A stretch of 64,000 bases of DNA from Parasedimentitalea psychrophila (GCF_030285785.1 NZ_CP127247.1:4549501-4613500), one strand, 5' to 3'; numbered from the stretch's first letter, positions 23,986 to 33,482 are shown. The notes: a model not told the origin generated them from the sequence alone. Numbers and translations are program-made.

Positions 23986-24861
23986 ATGGACATGCAAATT
24001 GGGCTTATTGGATGTGGCAATATGGGCGGCGGCATGGCGGCGCAGCTGATTGCCAGTGGCAGCCAGTTGATATGTTATGATCCCGACCCTGCGACACTGA
24101 GCAAGATGCAGGATCTTGGTGCAAGGGGCGCAGAGAGCCCTAAGGCGCTTGCAAAAGTGGCTGATATCATCATTCTTTCCCTGCCAAAGGCCGCAGTGGT
24201 GGACGCGGTGATGCGCGAGATTGTTGCAGATATTCGCCCCGCCGCCATTGTTTTGGATACCTCAACATCCGAACCTGTCACCTCTCAGGCTATGGCCTCG
24301 CTGGGGGATGCGCATGGGTTTTCATTTGTCGATGGCCCGGTGAGCGGCGGGCCGGCGGCCGCCAATGCCGGCAGCATGACGATGCTGCTGGGCGGAGAGA
24401 CAGCCGCGATCGAACGTCTTGCGCCGGTATTGGACATTCTCACCGCCAAGACGGTGATTGTTGGAGGCTCTGGCGCCGGTCATGCGGCCAAGATCGCCAA
24501 TAACATGCTCTGCGCTGCCAATCTTATCTTGGTTGGCGAGGCTGTACGTCTGGGTCAAGCCGCAGGTGTCGCCCCCGAGGCGCTGCTGGAAGGCATTAAC
24601 GCAGGCTCGGGCCGCAGTGGCGTGAGTGAGGTCAATTTCCCCAAGTGGATCCTGAATGACGGCTTTGATTCAGGGTTTACCATGGGGCTGATGCGCAAAG
24701 ATGTCGGGCTTGCCCTTGATCTCGCCAAGGCCTCCGGGGTGGAGCTTAGCGGTTTTGCGCAGATCGCAGACATCTGGCTGAACCAGTCGCAGGACATAGC
24801 AGACAGCGCCGATTTCAACCAAATCGTCACGCGCGACGGGAAAGCAGGCCATAATGTCTGA
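23986..24861 (+). CDS. Beta-hydroxyacid dehydrogenase, HIBADH family (291 aa)
   Basis: NAD(P)-dependent dehydrogenase with a Rossmann glycine motif GLIGCGNMGGGMA (residues 6-18), the substrate-binding signature FVDGPVSGGPAAANAGSMTM (residues 115-133) and catalytic Lys169 in HAAKIANNM. The substrate class is 3-hydroxy acids such as 3-hydroxyisobutyrate, 3-hydroxypropionate, tartronate semialdehyde or sulfolactaldehyde; it cannot be narrowed from sequence. Its stop overlaps the start of the aldehyde dehydrogenase gene by eight bases, suggesting that the two enzymes act on the same semialdehyde. Confidence 0.85.
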   Translation: MDMQIGLIGCGNMGGGMAAQLIASGSQLICYDPDPATLSKMQDLGARGAESPKALAKVADIIILSLPKAAVVDAVMREIVADIRPAAIVLDTSTSEPVTSQAMASLGDAHGFSFVDGPVSGGPAAANAGSMTMLLGGETAAIERLAPVLDILTAKTVIVGGSGAGHAAKIANNMLCAANLILVGEAVRLGQAAGVAPEALLEGINAGSGRSGVSEVNFPKWILNDGFDSGFTMGLMRKDVGLALDLAKASGVELSGFAQIADIWLNQSQDIADSADFNQIVTRDGKAGHNV

Positions 24862-26362
24862 TCGTAAACAAACATTACTGGATGCAATGGCCATGCTTGG
24901 GTTGGGCGACCGCCCTCAGAGCCTCATTAACGGCGTTCTGCTGGATGGGGCTGGCGCTGATGTGACCCTTGTGGACCCCTTCACCGAGCAGGCGTTGTTC
25001 TGCTACCCGGACGCGGATGTGGCCCTGTCTGTTCAGACCTGTGATGCGGCCCAGCAGGCCCAGCCGGGATGGGCCAAGGGCATTTCAGCCGCCCAGCGCG
25101 GACAGGTGATGCAGGATATCTCTCGGGCCGTGCTGGCACATGTGGAACCGCTGGCCACGATTGAGGCGATCATTGCCGGTAAACCGATCCGCGATTGCCG
25201 GGTTGAGGTGGCCAAGGTGGCCGAGATGTTTGCCTATTACGCCGGTTGGGCCGACAAGCTGCACGGCGAGGTGATCCCGGTGCCATCGGGGCATCTGAAC
25301 TATACATTGCGCGAGCCGCTGGGTGTTGTCTTTCAGATCACCCCGTGGAATGCGCCGGTCTTTACCGGTGGGTGGCAAATTGCACCTGCCATCGCCACCG
25401 GCAATGGGGTGGTTATCAAGCCTAGCGAGCTGACCCCCGTTACCACTGTTGCACTGGTCAAACTGGCCGAAGGGGCTGGGCTTCCCTCTGGTCTGGTGAA
25501 CGTGCTTTGTGGTCTTGGCCCAACGGCGGGTCAGGCAGCGATAGAGCATCCTGCGATACGCAAGGTGGTTTTTGTCGGCTCTCCTGAAACCGGGCGGCGG
25601 GTAGCCATTGCGGCGGCGACCGCGTTAAAACCTGCCGTGCTGGAGCTTGGCGGGAAATCTGCCAATATCGTCTTTGACGATGCCAATCTAGAACAGGCTT
25701 GTCTGGGGGCGCAGGCGGCGATCTTTTCTGGTGCCGGACAAAGCTGTGTCGCCGGGTCCAGACTGCTGGTGCAGAAATCAATCTATGAGGATTTGGTGGC
25801 GATGCTGTCCAGCGGCATGGACAACATAACGCTGGGGGATCCGCTGGCTGAGACCACCGAGGTCGGACCGATCAGCAATGCCCGGCAATATGCCCATGTC
25901 ACCGGCATGATTAGCAGCGCCCGAGAGGCTGGCGCATCTGTGCTGTCTCGCACAGAGCGGCAGGAGCAAGGGTATTTTGTACCGCCCACTGTGCTTCGCA
26001 ACCTGTCAAACTCGGCCCAGGCCGCCCAGCAAGAGATCTTTGGCCCTGTTGTCTGTGCCATCCCCTTTGAGGATGAGGCCGAGGCCATCGCTCTGGCCAA
26101 TGACAGCTGCTTTGGTCTGGCAGCTGCGGTCTGGACCAGTGATGTGGGGCGCGCTCATCGGATGGCCGACGCCGTTCGCGCAGGTACGTTCTGGATCAAC
26201 AGCTACAAGGCGATCCATGTCTCCTCACCCTTTGGCGGCTCGCTGAATTCGGGCTATGGCCGCTCCAGCGGCACCGATGCGCTGTTGGAGTACACCTCCG
26301 CCAAAAGCGTCTGGCTTGACAGTGCGCCAATACCACGCATCGCTTTTGGCTATGTGTCCTAA
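24854..26362 (+). CDS. NAD(P)-dependent aldehyde dehydrogenase (502 aa)
   Basis: A full-length ALDH superfamily enzyme. The catalytic residues are visible: Asn166 (ITPWNAPVF), Glu264 (VLELGGKSANI) and the nucleophile Cys298 (FSGAGQSCVAGSRLLV), with the cofactor-binding KPSELTP segment and the C-terminal SGYGRSSGTDALLEYT. It oxidises an aldehyde to an acid. It overlaps the upstream dehydrogenase gene and is followed after ten bases by a serine acetyltransferase-like gene. Substrate unknown; betaine aldehyde, semialdehyde or sulfo-aldehyde type are possible. Confidence 0.88.
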   Translation: MSDRKQTLLDAMAMLGLGDRPQSLINGVLLDGAGADVTLVDPFTEQALFCYPDADVALSVQTCDAAQQAQPGWAKGISAAQRGQVMQDISRAVLAHVEPLATIEAIIAGKPIRDCRVEVAKVAEMFAYYAGWADKLHGEVIPVPSGHLNYTLREPLGVVFQITPWNAPVFTGGWQIAPAIATGNGVVIKPSELTPVTTVALVKLAEGAGLPSGLVNVLCGLGPTAGQAAIEHPAIRKVVFVGSPETGRRVAIAAATALKPAVLELGGKSANIVFDDANLEQACLGAQAAIFSGAGQSCVAGSRLLVQKSIYEDLVAMLSSGMDNITLGDPLAETTEVGPISNARQYAHVTGMISSAREAGASVLSRTERQEQGYFVPPTVLRNLSNSAQAAQQEIFGPVVCAIPFEDEAEAIALANDSCFGLAAAVWTSDVGRAHRMADAVRAGTFWINSYKAIHVSSPFGGSLNSGYGRSSGTDALLEYTSAKSVWLDSAPIPRIAFGYVS

Positions 26363-26372
26363 GGGGGGCGTG

Positions 26373-27104
26373 ATGAAACTGACTGATGATATTCAGGCCC
26401 TGCTGGCTGGTGATGCCGGTCTGGCAAAGCTTCTTGAGCTGCGGCCGTTCACCAATTTTGCGGAATTAGCCGACACCTTGTTTGCCAGTCTCTGCAACAG
26501 CCGTGAAATCGGCAAAGTGGTGCGGGATGTCTATGCCAGTGACCGGCAACTGGTAGAGATGTCGTGCTACGATATTTCTGAGACCGCCCTCCGCAACTTT
26601 GAGCCCGGCGGTCCCCCTGCCACTTTGCTGTTTTCACGCGGGGTGCAGGCCATCATGGCACACCGCGTTGCGCATAGGCTTTGGCAGGACGGCAACACCA
26701 ACCTGTCTCTCGCCACCAAAGCCGCCTTTGGGCGGGCGTTCTCAACTGATATTCACCCCGCCGCGCAGATTGGTGCAGGCCTGTGGCTGGACCATGGCTT
26801 GGGTTTTGTCGTCGGTGAAACCGCTGTCATCGCCGAGGATGTCTCCATCTGGCACAACGTGACGCTTGGCAGCACATTGAACGATAGCGGATCGCATCGC
26901 CACCCTCATATAGGTCGCGGTGCGGTCATTGGCGCCGGTGCCATGCTTTTGGGCGGCATCACCATAGGTGCCCATGCCAATATTGCGGCCGGCGCCATCG
27001 TGGTACAGGACATCCCGCAGGGCGCGCTTGCGGTTGGACCCAAAGCCAGTATCCGCGGCGATGCCAGAATTAGTTTCAGCGCCAAGGAAGAGAGCTCTCC
27101 ATGA
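26373..27104 (+). CDS. Serine O-acetyltransferase-like hexapeptide protein (243 aa)
   Basis: The start at 26373 (MKLTDDIQALLAGDAGLAKL) follows GGGGGGCG in a good position. A helical N-terminal half (to about residue 130) precedes a left-handed beta-helix with repeated hexapeptides: HPAAQIGAGLWLDHGLGFVV, VIAEDVSIWHNVTLGST, IGRGAVIGAGAMLLGGITIG, then HANIAAGAIVVQDIP. His and Asp residues of the CysE active site are in the DHGLG and HRHPHIG areas. CysE makes O-acetylserine for cysteine synthesis; here the catabolic neighbours suggest an accessory paralogue. It overlaps the next gene by four bases. Confidence 0.82.
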   Translation: MKLTDDIQALLAGDAGLAKLLELRPFTNFAELADTLFASLCNSREIGKVVRDVYASDRQLVEMSCYDISETALRNFEPGGPPATLLFSRGVQAIMAHRVAHRLWQDGNTNLSLATKAAFGRAFSTDIHPAAQIGAGLWLDHGLGFVVGETAVIAEDVSIWHNVTLGSTLNDSGSHRHPHIGRGAVIGAGAMLLGGITIGAHANIAAGAIVVQDIPQGALAVGPKASIRGDARISFSAKEESSP

Positions 27105-27982
27105 ACGCATCCTTTGGCATTGATCACCCTTTGCTGGCCACCCATGACATCGAAGGGCTGCGGGCAAGGCTGATATCGCTTGGCTTTAACATGACCGCCA
27201 TCGGCAAACATCCCTGGGGCACCAGCACCAGCCTGGCCATGTTTGATGGATGCCTGATTGAAATCATGGGCACCTATGATGAAACCCTGCTGGATGAGGT
27301 GCCCGCCGGCGATTTTTGTTTTGGGCGGCATGTTTATGAACATCTTCGCCAGCGTGAGGGCGTGGCTCTGTCTGCCTTGCACAGCACCAATTCGGTTGCC
27401 GATGCCCAACGGGCCGAAACTGCCGGGTTTACGGTGGCGGGACATTTGCAATTTGGCCGCGATGTGACCCTGCCGGACGGCACAACGGGGCGCACAAAAA
27501 CCACCCTCGCGCTGCTACCTGACGCCGAATTCCCCCGCCTGTCACTGTTCCTGTGCCAGCAACATCGCCCCGACCTGATCTACGTGCCCCAGTGGTTGCA
27601 GCACCCAAACAAGGTCACCGGTATCTGCGGCATCAACATCTTGGCGGACCAGGCATTGCACGCCGCGCTAAAGGCACGGTTCAGTAAGCTATATAGCGAT
27701 GTCACAGGGATAGGTGGCGGCTTCCAATGCCAGACAGCCAATGGTGTCATCCGGGTGCTGACAGCGGATGTTTTTGAGCGTGTCATCGGACCGCTTCCCA
27801 GCGCCCTGCATCAGGAGGAACTACCCTGTATTGCCGGCATGGATCTGACCATGTCCGATCCGCAACTGATGCTTGAATTCATCAAAGCATCAAACACTCA
27901 ATATAGCACAGTCGAGACAGGCTTTGCCCTGAGTGACCCGTCGCTGACCGCAAATACCCTGCTGCGGCTATTGACCGTATAG
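27101..27982 (+). CDS. VOC-superfamily (glyoxalase-like) protein (293 aa)
   Basis: A 293-residue protein of two VOC-type modules. The N-terminal FGIDHPLLATHDIEGLRARL and a following LGFNMTAIGKHPWGTSTSLA, CLIEIMGTYDETLL suggest metal-binding His and Glu positions; GGFQCQTANGVIRVLTADVF is the second module. Similar proteins are annotated as glyoxalase_3-type. The reaction is unknown. It is the last gene of the overlapping four-gene cluster; the next gene (flagellin) is nearly 290 bases away. Confidence 0.72.
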   Translation: MNASFGIDHPLLATHDIEGLRARLISLGFNMTAIGKHPWGTSTSLAMFDGCLIEIMGTYDETLLDEVPAGDFCFGRHVYEHLRQREGVALSALHSTNSVADAQRAETAGFTVAGHLQFGRDVTLPDGTTGRTKTTLALLPDAEFPRLSLFLCQQHRPDLIYVPQWLQHPNKVTGICGINILADQALHAALKARFSKLYSDVTGIGGGFQCQTANGVIRVLTADVFERVIGPLPSALHQEELPCIAGMDLTMSDPQLMLEFIKASNTQYSTVETGFALSDPSLTANTLLRLLTV

Positions 27983-28269
27983 GAAGTTTTGGCGGTAGCC
28001 CGTCCCGGTCCGGTCTGACACTGGCTGCGGCGATGTCAGGTCGAAACAATTCAACTAAATGTCATGCTTTTCAACAGATTTTCGCCACAGTTAAACCGCC
28101 CCGACGCTACATTCATTGACCAGAACTTAACACAATCCTGGGCCCAAATATGGGCTTGGGAATTTTAGTCATTTGTTCAGAGCACTGCCAGAATGGCCGG
28201 TGGTTCATCTCAGTAGCTGGGATGGGCTTAGCTTTTTGCAGTGTTTTCTCAATTGGAGGGCAACCAAAT

Positions 28270-29115
28270 ATGTCAAGTATCAATAGCAACTCGGGTGCGG
28301 CGGTCGCACTGCAAATGCTTGGGGGCACCGTGGAACAAAAGGAGACGGTCCAAGAGGATATTGCGACTGGAAAAGAGGTCAACACCGCAAAAGACGCGGC
28401 CGCACTCTGGGCCATTTCGCAGGTGATGGAGAGTGATGTGGCCGGGTTCTCTGCCGTGTCCGGTTCCCTGTCGCTTGGCGAGGCAACCGCATCAGTGGCC
28501 GCCGTCGGTGCAGAACGGATGACTGAGGTGCTGCAGGACATGAAGCAGCTTACCATAATGGCCAGCAGCGGCGCGGTGGACTATAGCAAAATCGAAACCC
28601 AGATGGCCCATAAGACGGAACAGCTGAATTCGATCATCTCCTCGACACAGTTCAACGGTGTCAACCTGCTGAAGACCGATACCGACGGAACCGGAAGCAC
28701 ATCGCTGACGGTTGCCGCATCATTTGATCGTCAGGGTTCGGGCACGGCCAGTCTCGCCACCATTTCGGTCGACAGTCTGGATTTTGAGGGAAGTCCCAGT
28801 TTCGACATCAACAATCGCACCGCGATAACCGATCAGGCCAGTGCACAAACGGCCTTGGGCGAAATTGAAGGATTTCTGAAATATGCGATCGAAGGCGCCG
28901 CAGCGCTGGGCGCCAGTGCCACTCAAATGTCGGATCAGAATGATTTTGTCGGCAGGTTGGCTGACAGTATGAAGGTGGGCATCAGTGCGATGACCGACAC
29001 CAATATGGAGCAGGCCTCCGTTCGTCTGGCCGCGCTCACCGTTCAGCAACAGCTTGGATCTCTATCGCTGTCGATTGCCAATGCAGCGCCGAACAGTTTG
29101 CTGGCCCTCACCTAG
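28270..29115 (+). CDS. Flagellin, orphan copy (281 aa)
   Basis: The start at 28270 (MSSINSNSGAAVALQMLGGT) has TTGGAGGG upstream. The N-terminal flagellin domain is seen in VQEDIATGKEVNTAKDAAAL and the C-terminal domain in TDTNMEQASVRLAALTVQQQ with LGSLSLSIANAAPNSLLALT at the end. The variable middle is short (about residues 120-190), as in roseobacters. No other flagellar gene is close, so it is either an accessory flagellin or has been moved from the main locus. The 288-base upstream gap shows no obvious sigma-28 or sigma-54 box. Confidence 0.9.
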   Translation: MSSINSNSGAAVALQMLGGTVEQKETVQEDIATGKEVNTAKDAAALWAISQVMESDVAGFSAVSGSLSLGEATASVAAVGAERMTEVLQDMKQLTIMASSGAVDYSKIETQMAHKTEQLNSIISSTQFNGVNLLKTDTDGTGSTSLTVAASFDRQGSGTASLATISVDSLDFEGSPSFDINNRTAITDQASAQTALGEIEGFLKYAIEGAAALGASATQMSDQNDFVGRLADSMKVGISAMTDTNMEQASVRLAALTVQQQLGSLSLSIANAAPNSLLALT

Positions 29116-29214
29116 CGCCACTTCGGGCCGGGAGATATCCCGGCCCGTCCCCATATCCATTCTCAGCGCCGGGGCACCCTGCGTGATCCGAGACCATAAC
29201 ATAGCAGTCAGAAA

Positions 29215-30159
29215 TCAGGATTGGCTGCGCAATTGGCGTGGGGTCTGACCAAATTCCGCCTTAAAGGCGCGGGTCATGGCGCTGGCATTTTCATAACCAC
29301 AGCGGGCTGCGATTTCACTCACCCGCTGGTCGGTGTCTCCCACCAGTTTCCGTGCCAAAGTCATCCGTAACCTGCGGTAAACTGCTTGCGGCGTCGCATT
29401 CAATTCTGCCTGCACCCGCTGTTCCAGTGTTCTTTGCGTGCAGCCAACCTGCTGGGCAATCTCGCCCACAGAGAGAGGCCGCTCAAGATGTTCCTGCATA
29501 ATGGAAATCGCACGGTCGACAGATCTACCGGTGGTCCGCGAAAACGACGCATGGGATCGCGCGGAATCGCGGGTCATGAACAATTGCGCAACCTCCACCG
29601 ACAGTAACGGATCATGGGTTTCACTGACCAGATGCATGATCAGATCAAATGCGGCCATCGCGCCCGAGCAGGTAATCCGGTCCCGATCAATCACAAACCG
29701 TTCACGCTGTGCATCAACATCAGGAAATGTCTCGGCAAAGCTGGTGAGCTCCTCCCAGTGGATTGTTGCGCGATAGCCATCCAGCAACCCCGCACTGGCC
29801 AATAGCCAACTGCCAGTGTCCAGCCCCGCCAGATAGGTATAGCGTTTTGCCGCAGCCCTCAGCCCTCGGCTGATGTCCCAACTGCCAAGACCCCGAAACC
29901 CATAAGACGGCATGATCATCAGCGCCGTGCCTGCGCCCTCTTTGAGCGGACCATGAGGCGCCACCTGCATGCCGCTGGAGCTGACAACCGCGGCGCCGTC
30001 CATCGTCAAGAACCGCCATTGATACAGGGGCTTGCGCGACAGCGTATTGGCCGCCCGCAGGGGCTCGACGGTGTTTGCCAGGCAATGATTGGAAAAGTTG
30101 TCAAAAAGGAGAATATCAAAATTCTGCGTCTGGTTATCGATATTTGTCAAACTTTGCAT
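29215..30159 (-). CDS. GlxA-family (DJ-1/PfpI + AraC) regulator, CdhR-like (314 aa)
   Basis: The start at 30159 (MQSLTNIDNQTQNFDILLFD) follows TTAGGTG. Residues 10-185 form a DJ-1/PfpI-like sensor domain (MIMPSYGFRGLGSWDISRGL, AGLDTGSWLLASAGLLDGYR, GAMAAFDLIMHLVSE). The last 100 residues are an AraC-type DNA-binding domain with two helix-turn-helices: LSVGEIAQQVGCTQRTLEQR and VSEIAARCGYENASAMTRAF with QTPRQLR. Related GlxA-type regulators control carnitine and betaine genes. It is divergent from the acyl-CoA dehydrogenase/ligase/CaiD operon, 83 bases away, and is its probable activator. Confidence 0.88.
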   Translation of the reverse strand: MQSLTNIDNQTQNFDILLFDNFSNHCLANTVEPLRAANTLSRKPLYQWRFLTMDGAAVVSSSGMQVAPHGPLKEGAGTALMIMPSYGFRGLGSWDISRGLRAAAKRYTYLAGLDTGSWLLASAGLLDGYRATIHWEELTSFAETFPDVDAQRERFVIDRDRITCSGAMAAFDLIMHLVSETHDPLLSVEVAQLFMTRDSARSHASFSRTTGRSVDRAISIMQEHLERPLSVGEIAQQVGCTQRTLEQRVQAELNATPQAVYRRLRMTLARKLVGDTDQRVSEIAARCGYENASAMTRAFKAEFGQTPRQLRSQS

Positions 30160-30242
30160 GATCAGCACCTAACTCTGCACGTCTACCTAGGGCAAGAGGC
30201 TATTTATTCGGGAAAATTCACCGGCAGAGAGGTCCGAGAAAA

Positions 30243-31403
30243 ATGCATTTTGGCTTGTCCGAAGAACAAGAGATGATCGTCTCGACTGTTCGCAGTTTCG
30301 TAGAGAAAGAAATCTATCCGCATGAGGCCGAGGTCGAACGGACCGGTCAGGTGCCATTGGAGCTGGGCAATGCGATCAAGCAGAAATGCATCGATCTGGG
30401 CTTCTATGCCTGTAACTTCCCCGAAGAGGTCGGAGGCGCGGGCCTGAGCCACACCGATTTCACTCTGGTCGAGCGCGAGCTGGGCCGCGGGTCGATGGCC
30501 CTGACCCATTTCTTTGGGCGGCCACAGAATATTCTGATGGCCAGCAATGACGAACAGCGTGAACGCTATCTGCTGCCCGCCGTTCGCGGCGAGCGGATGG
30601 ATGCGCTGGCGATGACAGAACCGGACGCCGGATCGGATGTGCGCGGCATGAAGTGTCAGGCCGTGCGCGACGGTGGTGACTGGGTTGTGAACGGCTCCAA
30701 GCACTTTATCTCCGGCGCGGAACATGCTGATTTCTTTATCGTATTCATTGCCACCGGGGTGGATGAGACCCCCAAAGGCCCCAAGCGCCGGATCACTACC
30801 TTTCTGGTGGATCGCGGCACCCCGGGGTTTGAGGTGCGCCACGGCTATAACTCGGTCAGCCACAAGGGCTACAAGAACTATATCCTGAGCTTCGACGATT
30901 GCCGCCTGCCGGATGCGCAGGTTCTGGGCGAGGTTGATGGTGGTTTTGCGGTGATGAACGAATGGCTCTACGCCACCCGTCTGACCGTTGCGGCCTTCTC
31001 AGTCGGTCGGGCGCGACGCTGCTTTGACTATGCGTTGAACTATGCCGCCGAGCGCAAGCAGTTCGGCCAACCGATTGGCAAGTTTCAGGGCATCAGCTTT
31101 CAGATCGCCGACATGATCACCGAGATCGACGCCGCCGAATGGCTGACCCTTGCGGCCGCCTGGCGGCTGGATCAGGGCCTGCCGGCCAACCGTGAAATTG
31201 CCTCAGCCAAACTCTATGCCTCCGAGACGCTGGCGCGGGTCACCGATACCACGTTGCAGATTTTTGGCGGCATGGGGCTGATGGATGACTTCCCGATTGA
31301 ACGCTTCTGGCGCGATGCCCGCGTCGAGCGGATCTGGGACGGCACCTCGGAAATCCAGCGCCACATTATCTCCCGCGATCTGCTGCGCCCCCTTGGCGCC
31401 TGA
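30243..31403 (+). CDS. Acyl-CoA dehydrogenase, carnitine-type context (386 aa)
   Basis: A full acyl-CoA dehydrogenase: ALAMTEPDAGSDVRGMKCQA (FAD/substrate-binding middle domain), NGSKHFISGAEHADFFIVFI, and a C-terminal VERIWDGTSEIQRHIISRDL. At the position of the usual catalytic glutamate of medium-chain enzymes (YEGT motif) there is aspartate (WDGT), so the base may be Asp or lie elsewhere. With CoA ligase and CaiD downstream the substrate is likely gamma-butyrobetainyl-CoA or crotonobetainyl-CoA. Divergent from the GlxA-type regulator. Confidence 0.85.
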   Translation: MHFGLSEEQEMIVSTVRSFVEKEIYPHEAEVERTGQVPLELGNAIKQKCIDLGFYACNFPEEVGGAGLSHTDFTLVERELGRGSMALTHFFGRPQNILMASNDEQRERYLLPAVRGERMDALAMTEPDAGSDVRGMKCQAVRDGGDWVVNGSKHFISGAEHADFFIVFIATGVDETPKGPKRRITTFLVDRGTPGFEVRHGYNSVSHKGYKNYILSFDDCRLPDAQVLGEVDGGFAVMNEWLYATRLTVAAFSVGRARRCFDYALNYAAERKQFGQPIGKFQGISFQIADMITEIDAAEWLTLAAAWRLDQGLPANREIASAKLYASETLARVTDTTLQIFGGMGLMDDFPIERFWRDARVERIWDGTSEIQRHIISRDLLRPLGA

Positions 31404-31466
31404 CATCGCTGTCCCGGCGAAAGGGTTCGCCGGGACACCCTAGACCTCTTTGTATACGGCAACCGC

Positions 31467-33482
31467 ATGTCCAACACTCTCAGCCGCCTGTTCCAGCCAA
31501 AATCCATCGCCATCGTCGGCGGCGGCGCCTGGTGTGTACAGGTTATCAAACAGTCTCAGGCAATGGGGTTTTCCGGGGATATCTGGCCGGTTCATCCCAG
31601 GTCTGATGAAATCGCCGGCTGTCCGGCCTATAAGTCCCTCGCGGATCTGCCAGCGGCGCCGGATGCGGTGTTCATTGGCATCAACCGCCATGCCACCATC
31701 GAGTTGGTGCGCAGCCTTGCGGCGATGGGGGCTGGTGGCGCGATCTGTTTTGCCTCCGGCTTTTCCGAGGCCGCCGCAGAGGACGCCACAGGTGATGATC
31801 TGCAGGCGCAACTGGTTGCCGCTGCCGGGCAAATGCCCATTCTGGGGCCCAATTGCTATGGCTTTATCAACGCTTTGGACGGCGCCCTGCTGTGGCCCGA
31901 TCAGCATGGCTGCCAAAGGGTTGATCGTGGCGTCGCGATCCTGACGCAGAGTTCAAATATTGCGATCAATCTGACCATGCAACAGCGCGGTCTGCCAATC
32001 GCCTATGTGGTGACCTGCGGAAATATGGCGCAGAGCTCGCAGGCAAAGATCGCCTCGGCGCTGATTGACGATCCGCGGGTCACTGCGGTGGGTCTGCATA
32101 TCGAAGGCTTCTCTGACCTGCGGGAATGGGAGGCGCTGGCCGCCAAGGCCCATAAAAAGGGCGTGCCACTGGTGGCGCTGAAAGTGGGGATATCCGAGCA
32201 GGCACAACAGGCCACCGTCTCCCATACCGCCTCACTGGCGGGCAGCGATGCCGGGGCGCAGGCCTTTCTCGACCGGCTCGGCATTCCCCGGCTGGGTGCC
32301 CTGCCCGACCTGCTGGAAGCGCTGAAACTGCTGCACTGCTATGGGCCTCTGCCCAGCGGCAATATCGCGTCAATCAGCTGTTCTGGCGGCGAGGCCAGCC
32401 TGATCGCCGATATGGCGGTTGGTACCAAACTGGAATTTCCGCCACTGACAGACCAGCAACAGGTGCAATTGCGGGCTGCATTGGGGCCGATGGTGGCGCT
32501 GAACAACCCGCTGGACTACCACACCTATATCTGGCGCGACGGGGCGGCAATGGCGCGGGCCTGGTCCGGTATGACCGGCGACGGGATCGCGATGACGTTT
32601 TCGATTGTCGATTATCCCACCACCGACCAGGCCGACTGGATCTGTGCCACCCAAGCGGCGCTATCAGTACGCGCCGACACCCAAGCCCGGTTCGCCGTTG
32701 TCTCAAGCCTGCCGGAACTGATGCCAGCAGATGTTGCCGCCGAATTGATGGCCGGCGGGGTGGTGCCGTTTCTGGGCCTGCGTGAAGCCCTCGCCGCGAC
32801 CGAGACGGCAGCAAACCTGCGCGCCCCACACCCAGATCCCATATGTCTGCCGGCAACCACCGCGGCGACCCAGACCTTGACCGAGGCCGCCTCTAAGCAG
32901 GCGCTGGCCGAGCACGGGGTTCAGGTGCCGCAGAACCGCTCAGCCCAGGGGCCGGGGGCCATAGCCAGTGCCGCTACTGAGCTGCGCCCGCCCTTTGCCA
33001 TCAAAGGTGTCGGATTGGCGCATAAATCAGAGCACGCAGCGGTTCGATTGGGCATTATGCCCGAACAGGTCGCCGCCGTCGCCGCCGAGATTGGCACCGA
33101 CACGGTGCTGATCGAAGAGATGATCACCGGCACCGTGGCTGAACTGCTGGTGGGGGTGATCCGCGATGATGCACATGGCTATGTGCTGACACTGGGGGCC
33201 GGAGGTGTGCTGACCGAGATGCTGCGGGATACGACCTCCCTGTTGCTGCCAGTGCAACCCGCAGACATCGAAACCGCCCTGGCTAAATTGAACTGTGGCC
33301 CATTGCTGACCGGATACCGGGGCAAGCCCGCCGCCAATAGGGCTGCGATTGTCGAGGCGGTGCTGGCTGTTCAGTCCTACGTCCTTGCAAATGCTGAAAC
33401 CGTTAGCGAAGTTGAAATCAACCCCCTCCTCTGCACGCCCGATCGGGCCGTGGCAGTGGACGCCCTTATTCGAAAGGCCTGA
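31467..33482 (+). CDS. Acyl-CoA ligase, NDP-forming (ACS/ACD family), 671 aa
   Basis: A fused NDP-forming acyl-CoA synthetase. Domain order: CoA-binding Rossmann domain (FQPKSIAIVGGGAWCVQVIK), succinyl-CoA-ligase-like flavodoxin domains (VAILTQSSNIAINLTMQQRG; the phosphohistidine-loop-like KVGISEQAQQATVSHTASLAGSD given in part), and a C-terminal ATP-grasp domain from about residue 470 (PFAIKGVGLAHKSEHAAVRL, VLIEEMITGTVAELLVGVIRDD). It sits between an acyl-CoA dehydrogenase and CaiD, where E. coli uses AMP-forming CaiC, so a betainyl-CoA ligase role is inferred. No Shine-Dalgarno sequence is visible. Confidence 0.85.
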   Translation: MSNTLSRLFQPKSIAIVGGGAWCVQVIKQSQAMGFSGDIWPVHPRSDEIAGCPAYKSLADLPAAPDAVFIGINRHATIELVRSLAAMGAGGAICFASGFSEAAAEDATGDDLQAQLVAAAGQMPILGPNCYGFINALDGALLWPDQHGCQRVDRGVAILTQSSNIAINLTMQQRGLPIAYVVTCGNMAQSSQAKIASALIDDPRVTAVGLHIEGFSDLREWEALAAKAHKKGVPLVALKVGISEQAQQATVSHTASLAGSDAGAQAFLDRLGIPRLGALPDLLEALKLLHCYGPLPSGNIASISCSGGEASLIADMAVGTKLEFPPLTDQQQVQLRAALGPMVALNNPLDYHTYIWRDGAAMARAWSGMTGDGIAMTFSIVDYPTTDQADWICATQAALSVRADTQARFAVVSSLPELMPADVAAELMAGGVVPFLGLREALAATETAANLRAPHPDPICLPATTAATQTLTEAASKQALAEHGVQVPQNRSAQGPGAIASAATELRPPFAIKGVGLAHKSEHAAVRLGIMPEQVAAVAAEIGTDTVLIEEMITGTVAELLVGVIRDDAHGYVLTLGAGGVLTEMLRDTTSLLLPVQPADIETALAKLNCGPLLTGYRGKPAANRAAIVEAVLAVQSYVLANAETVSEVEINPLLCTPDRAVAVDALIRKA

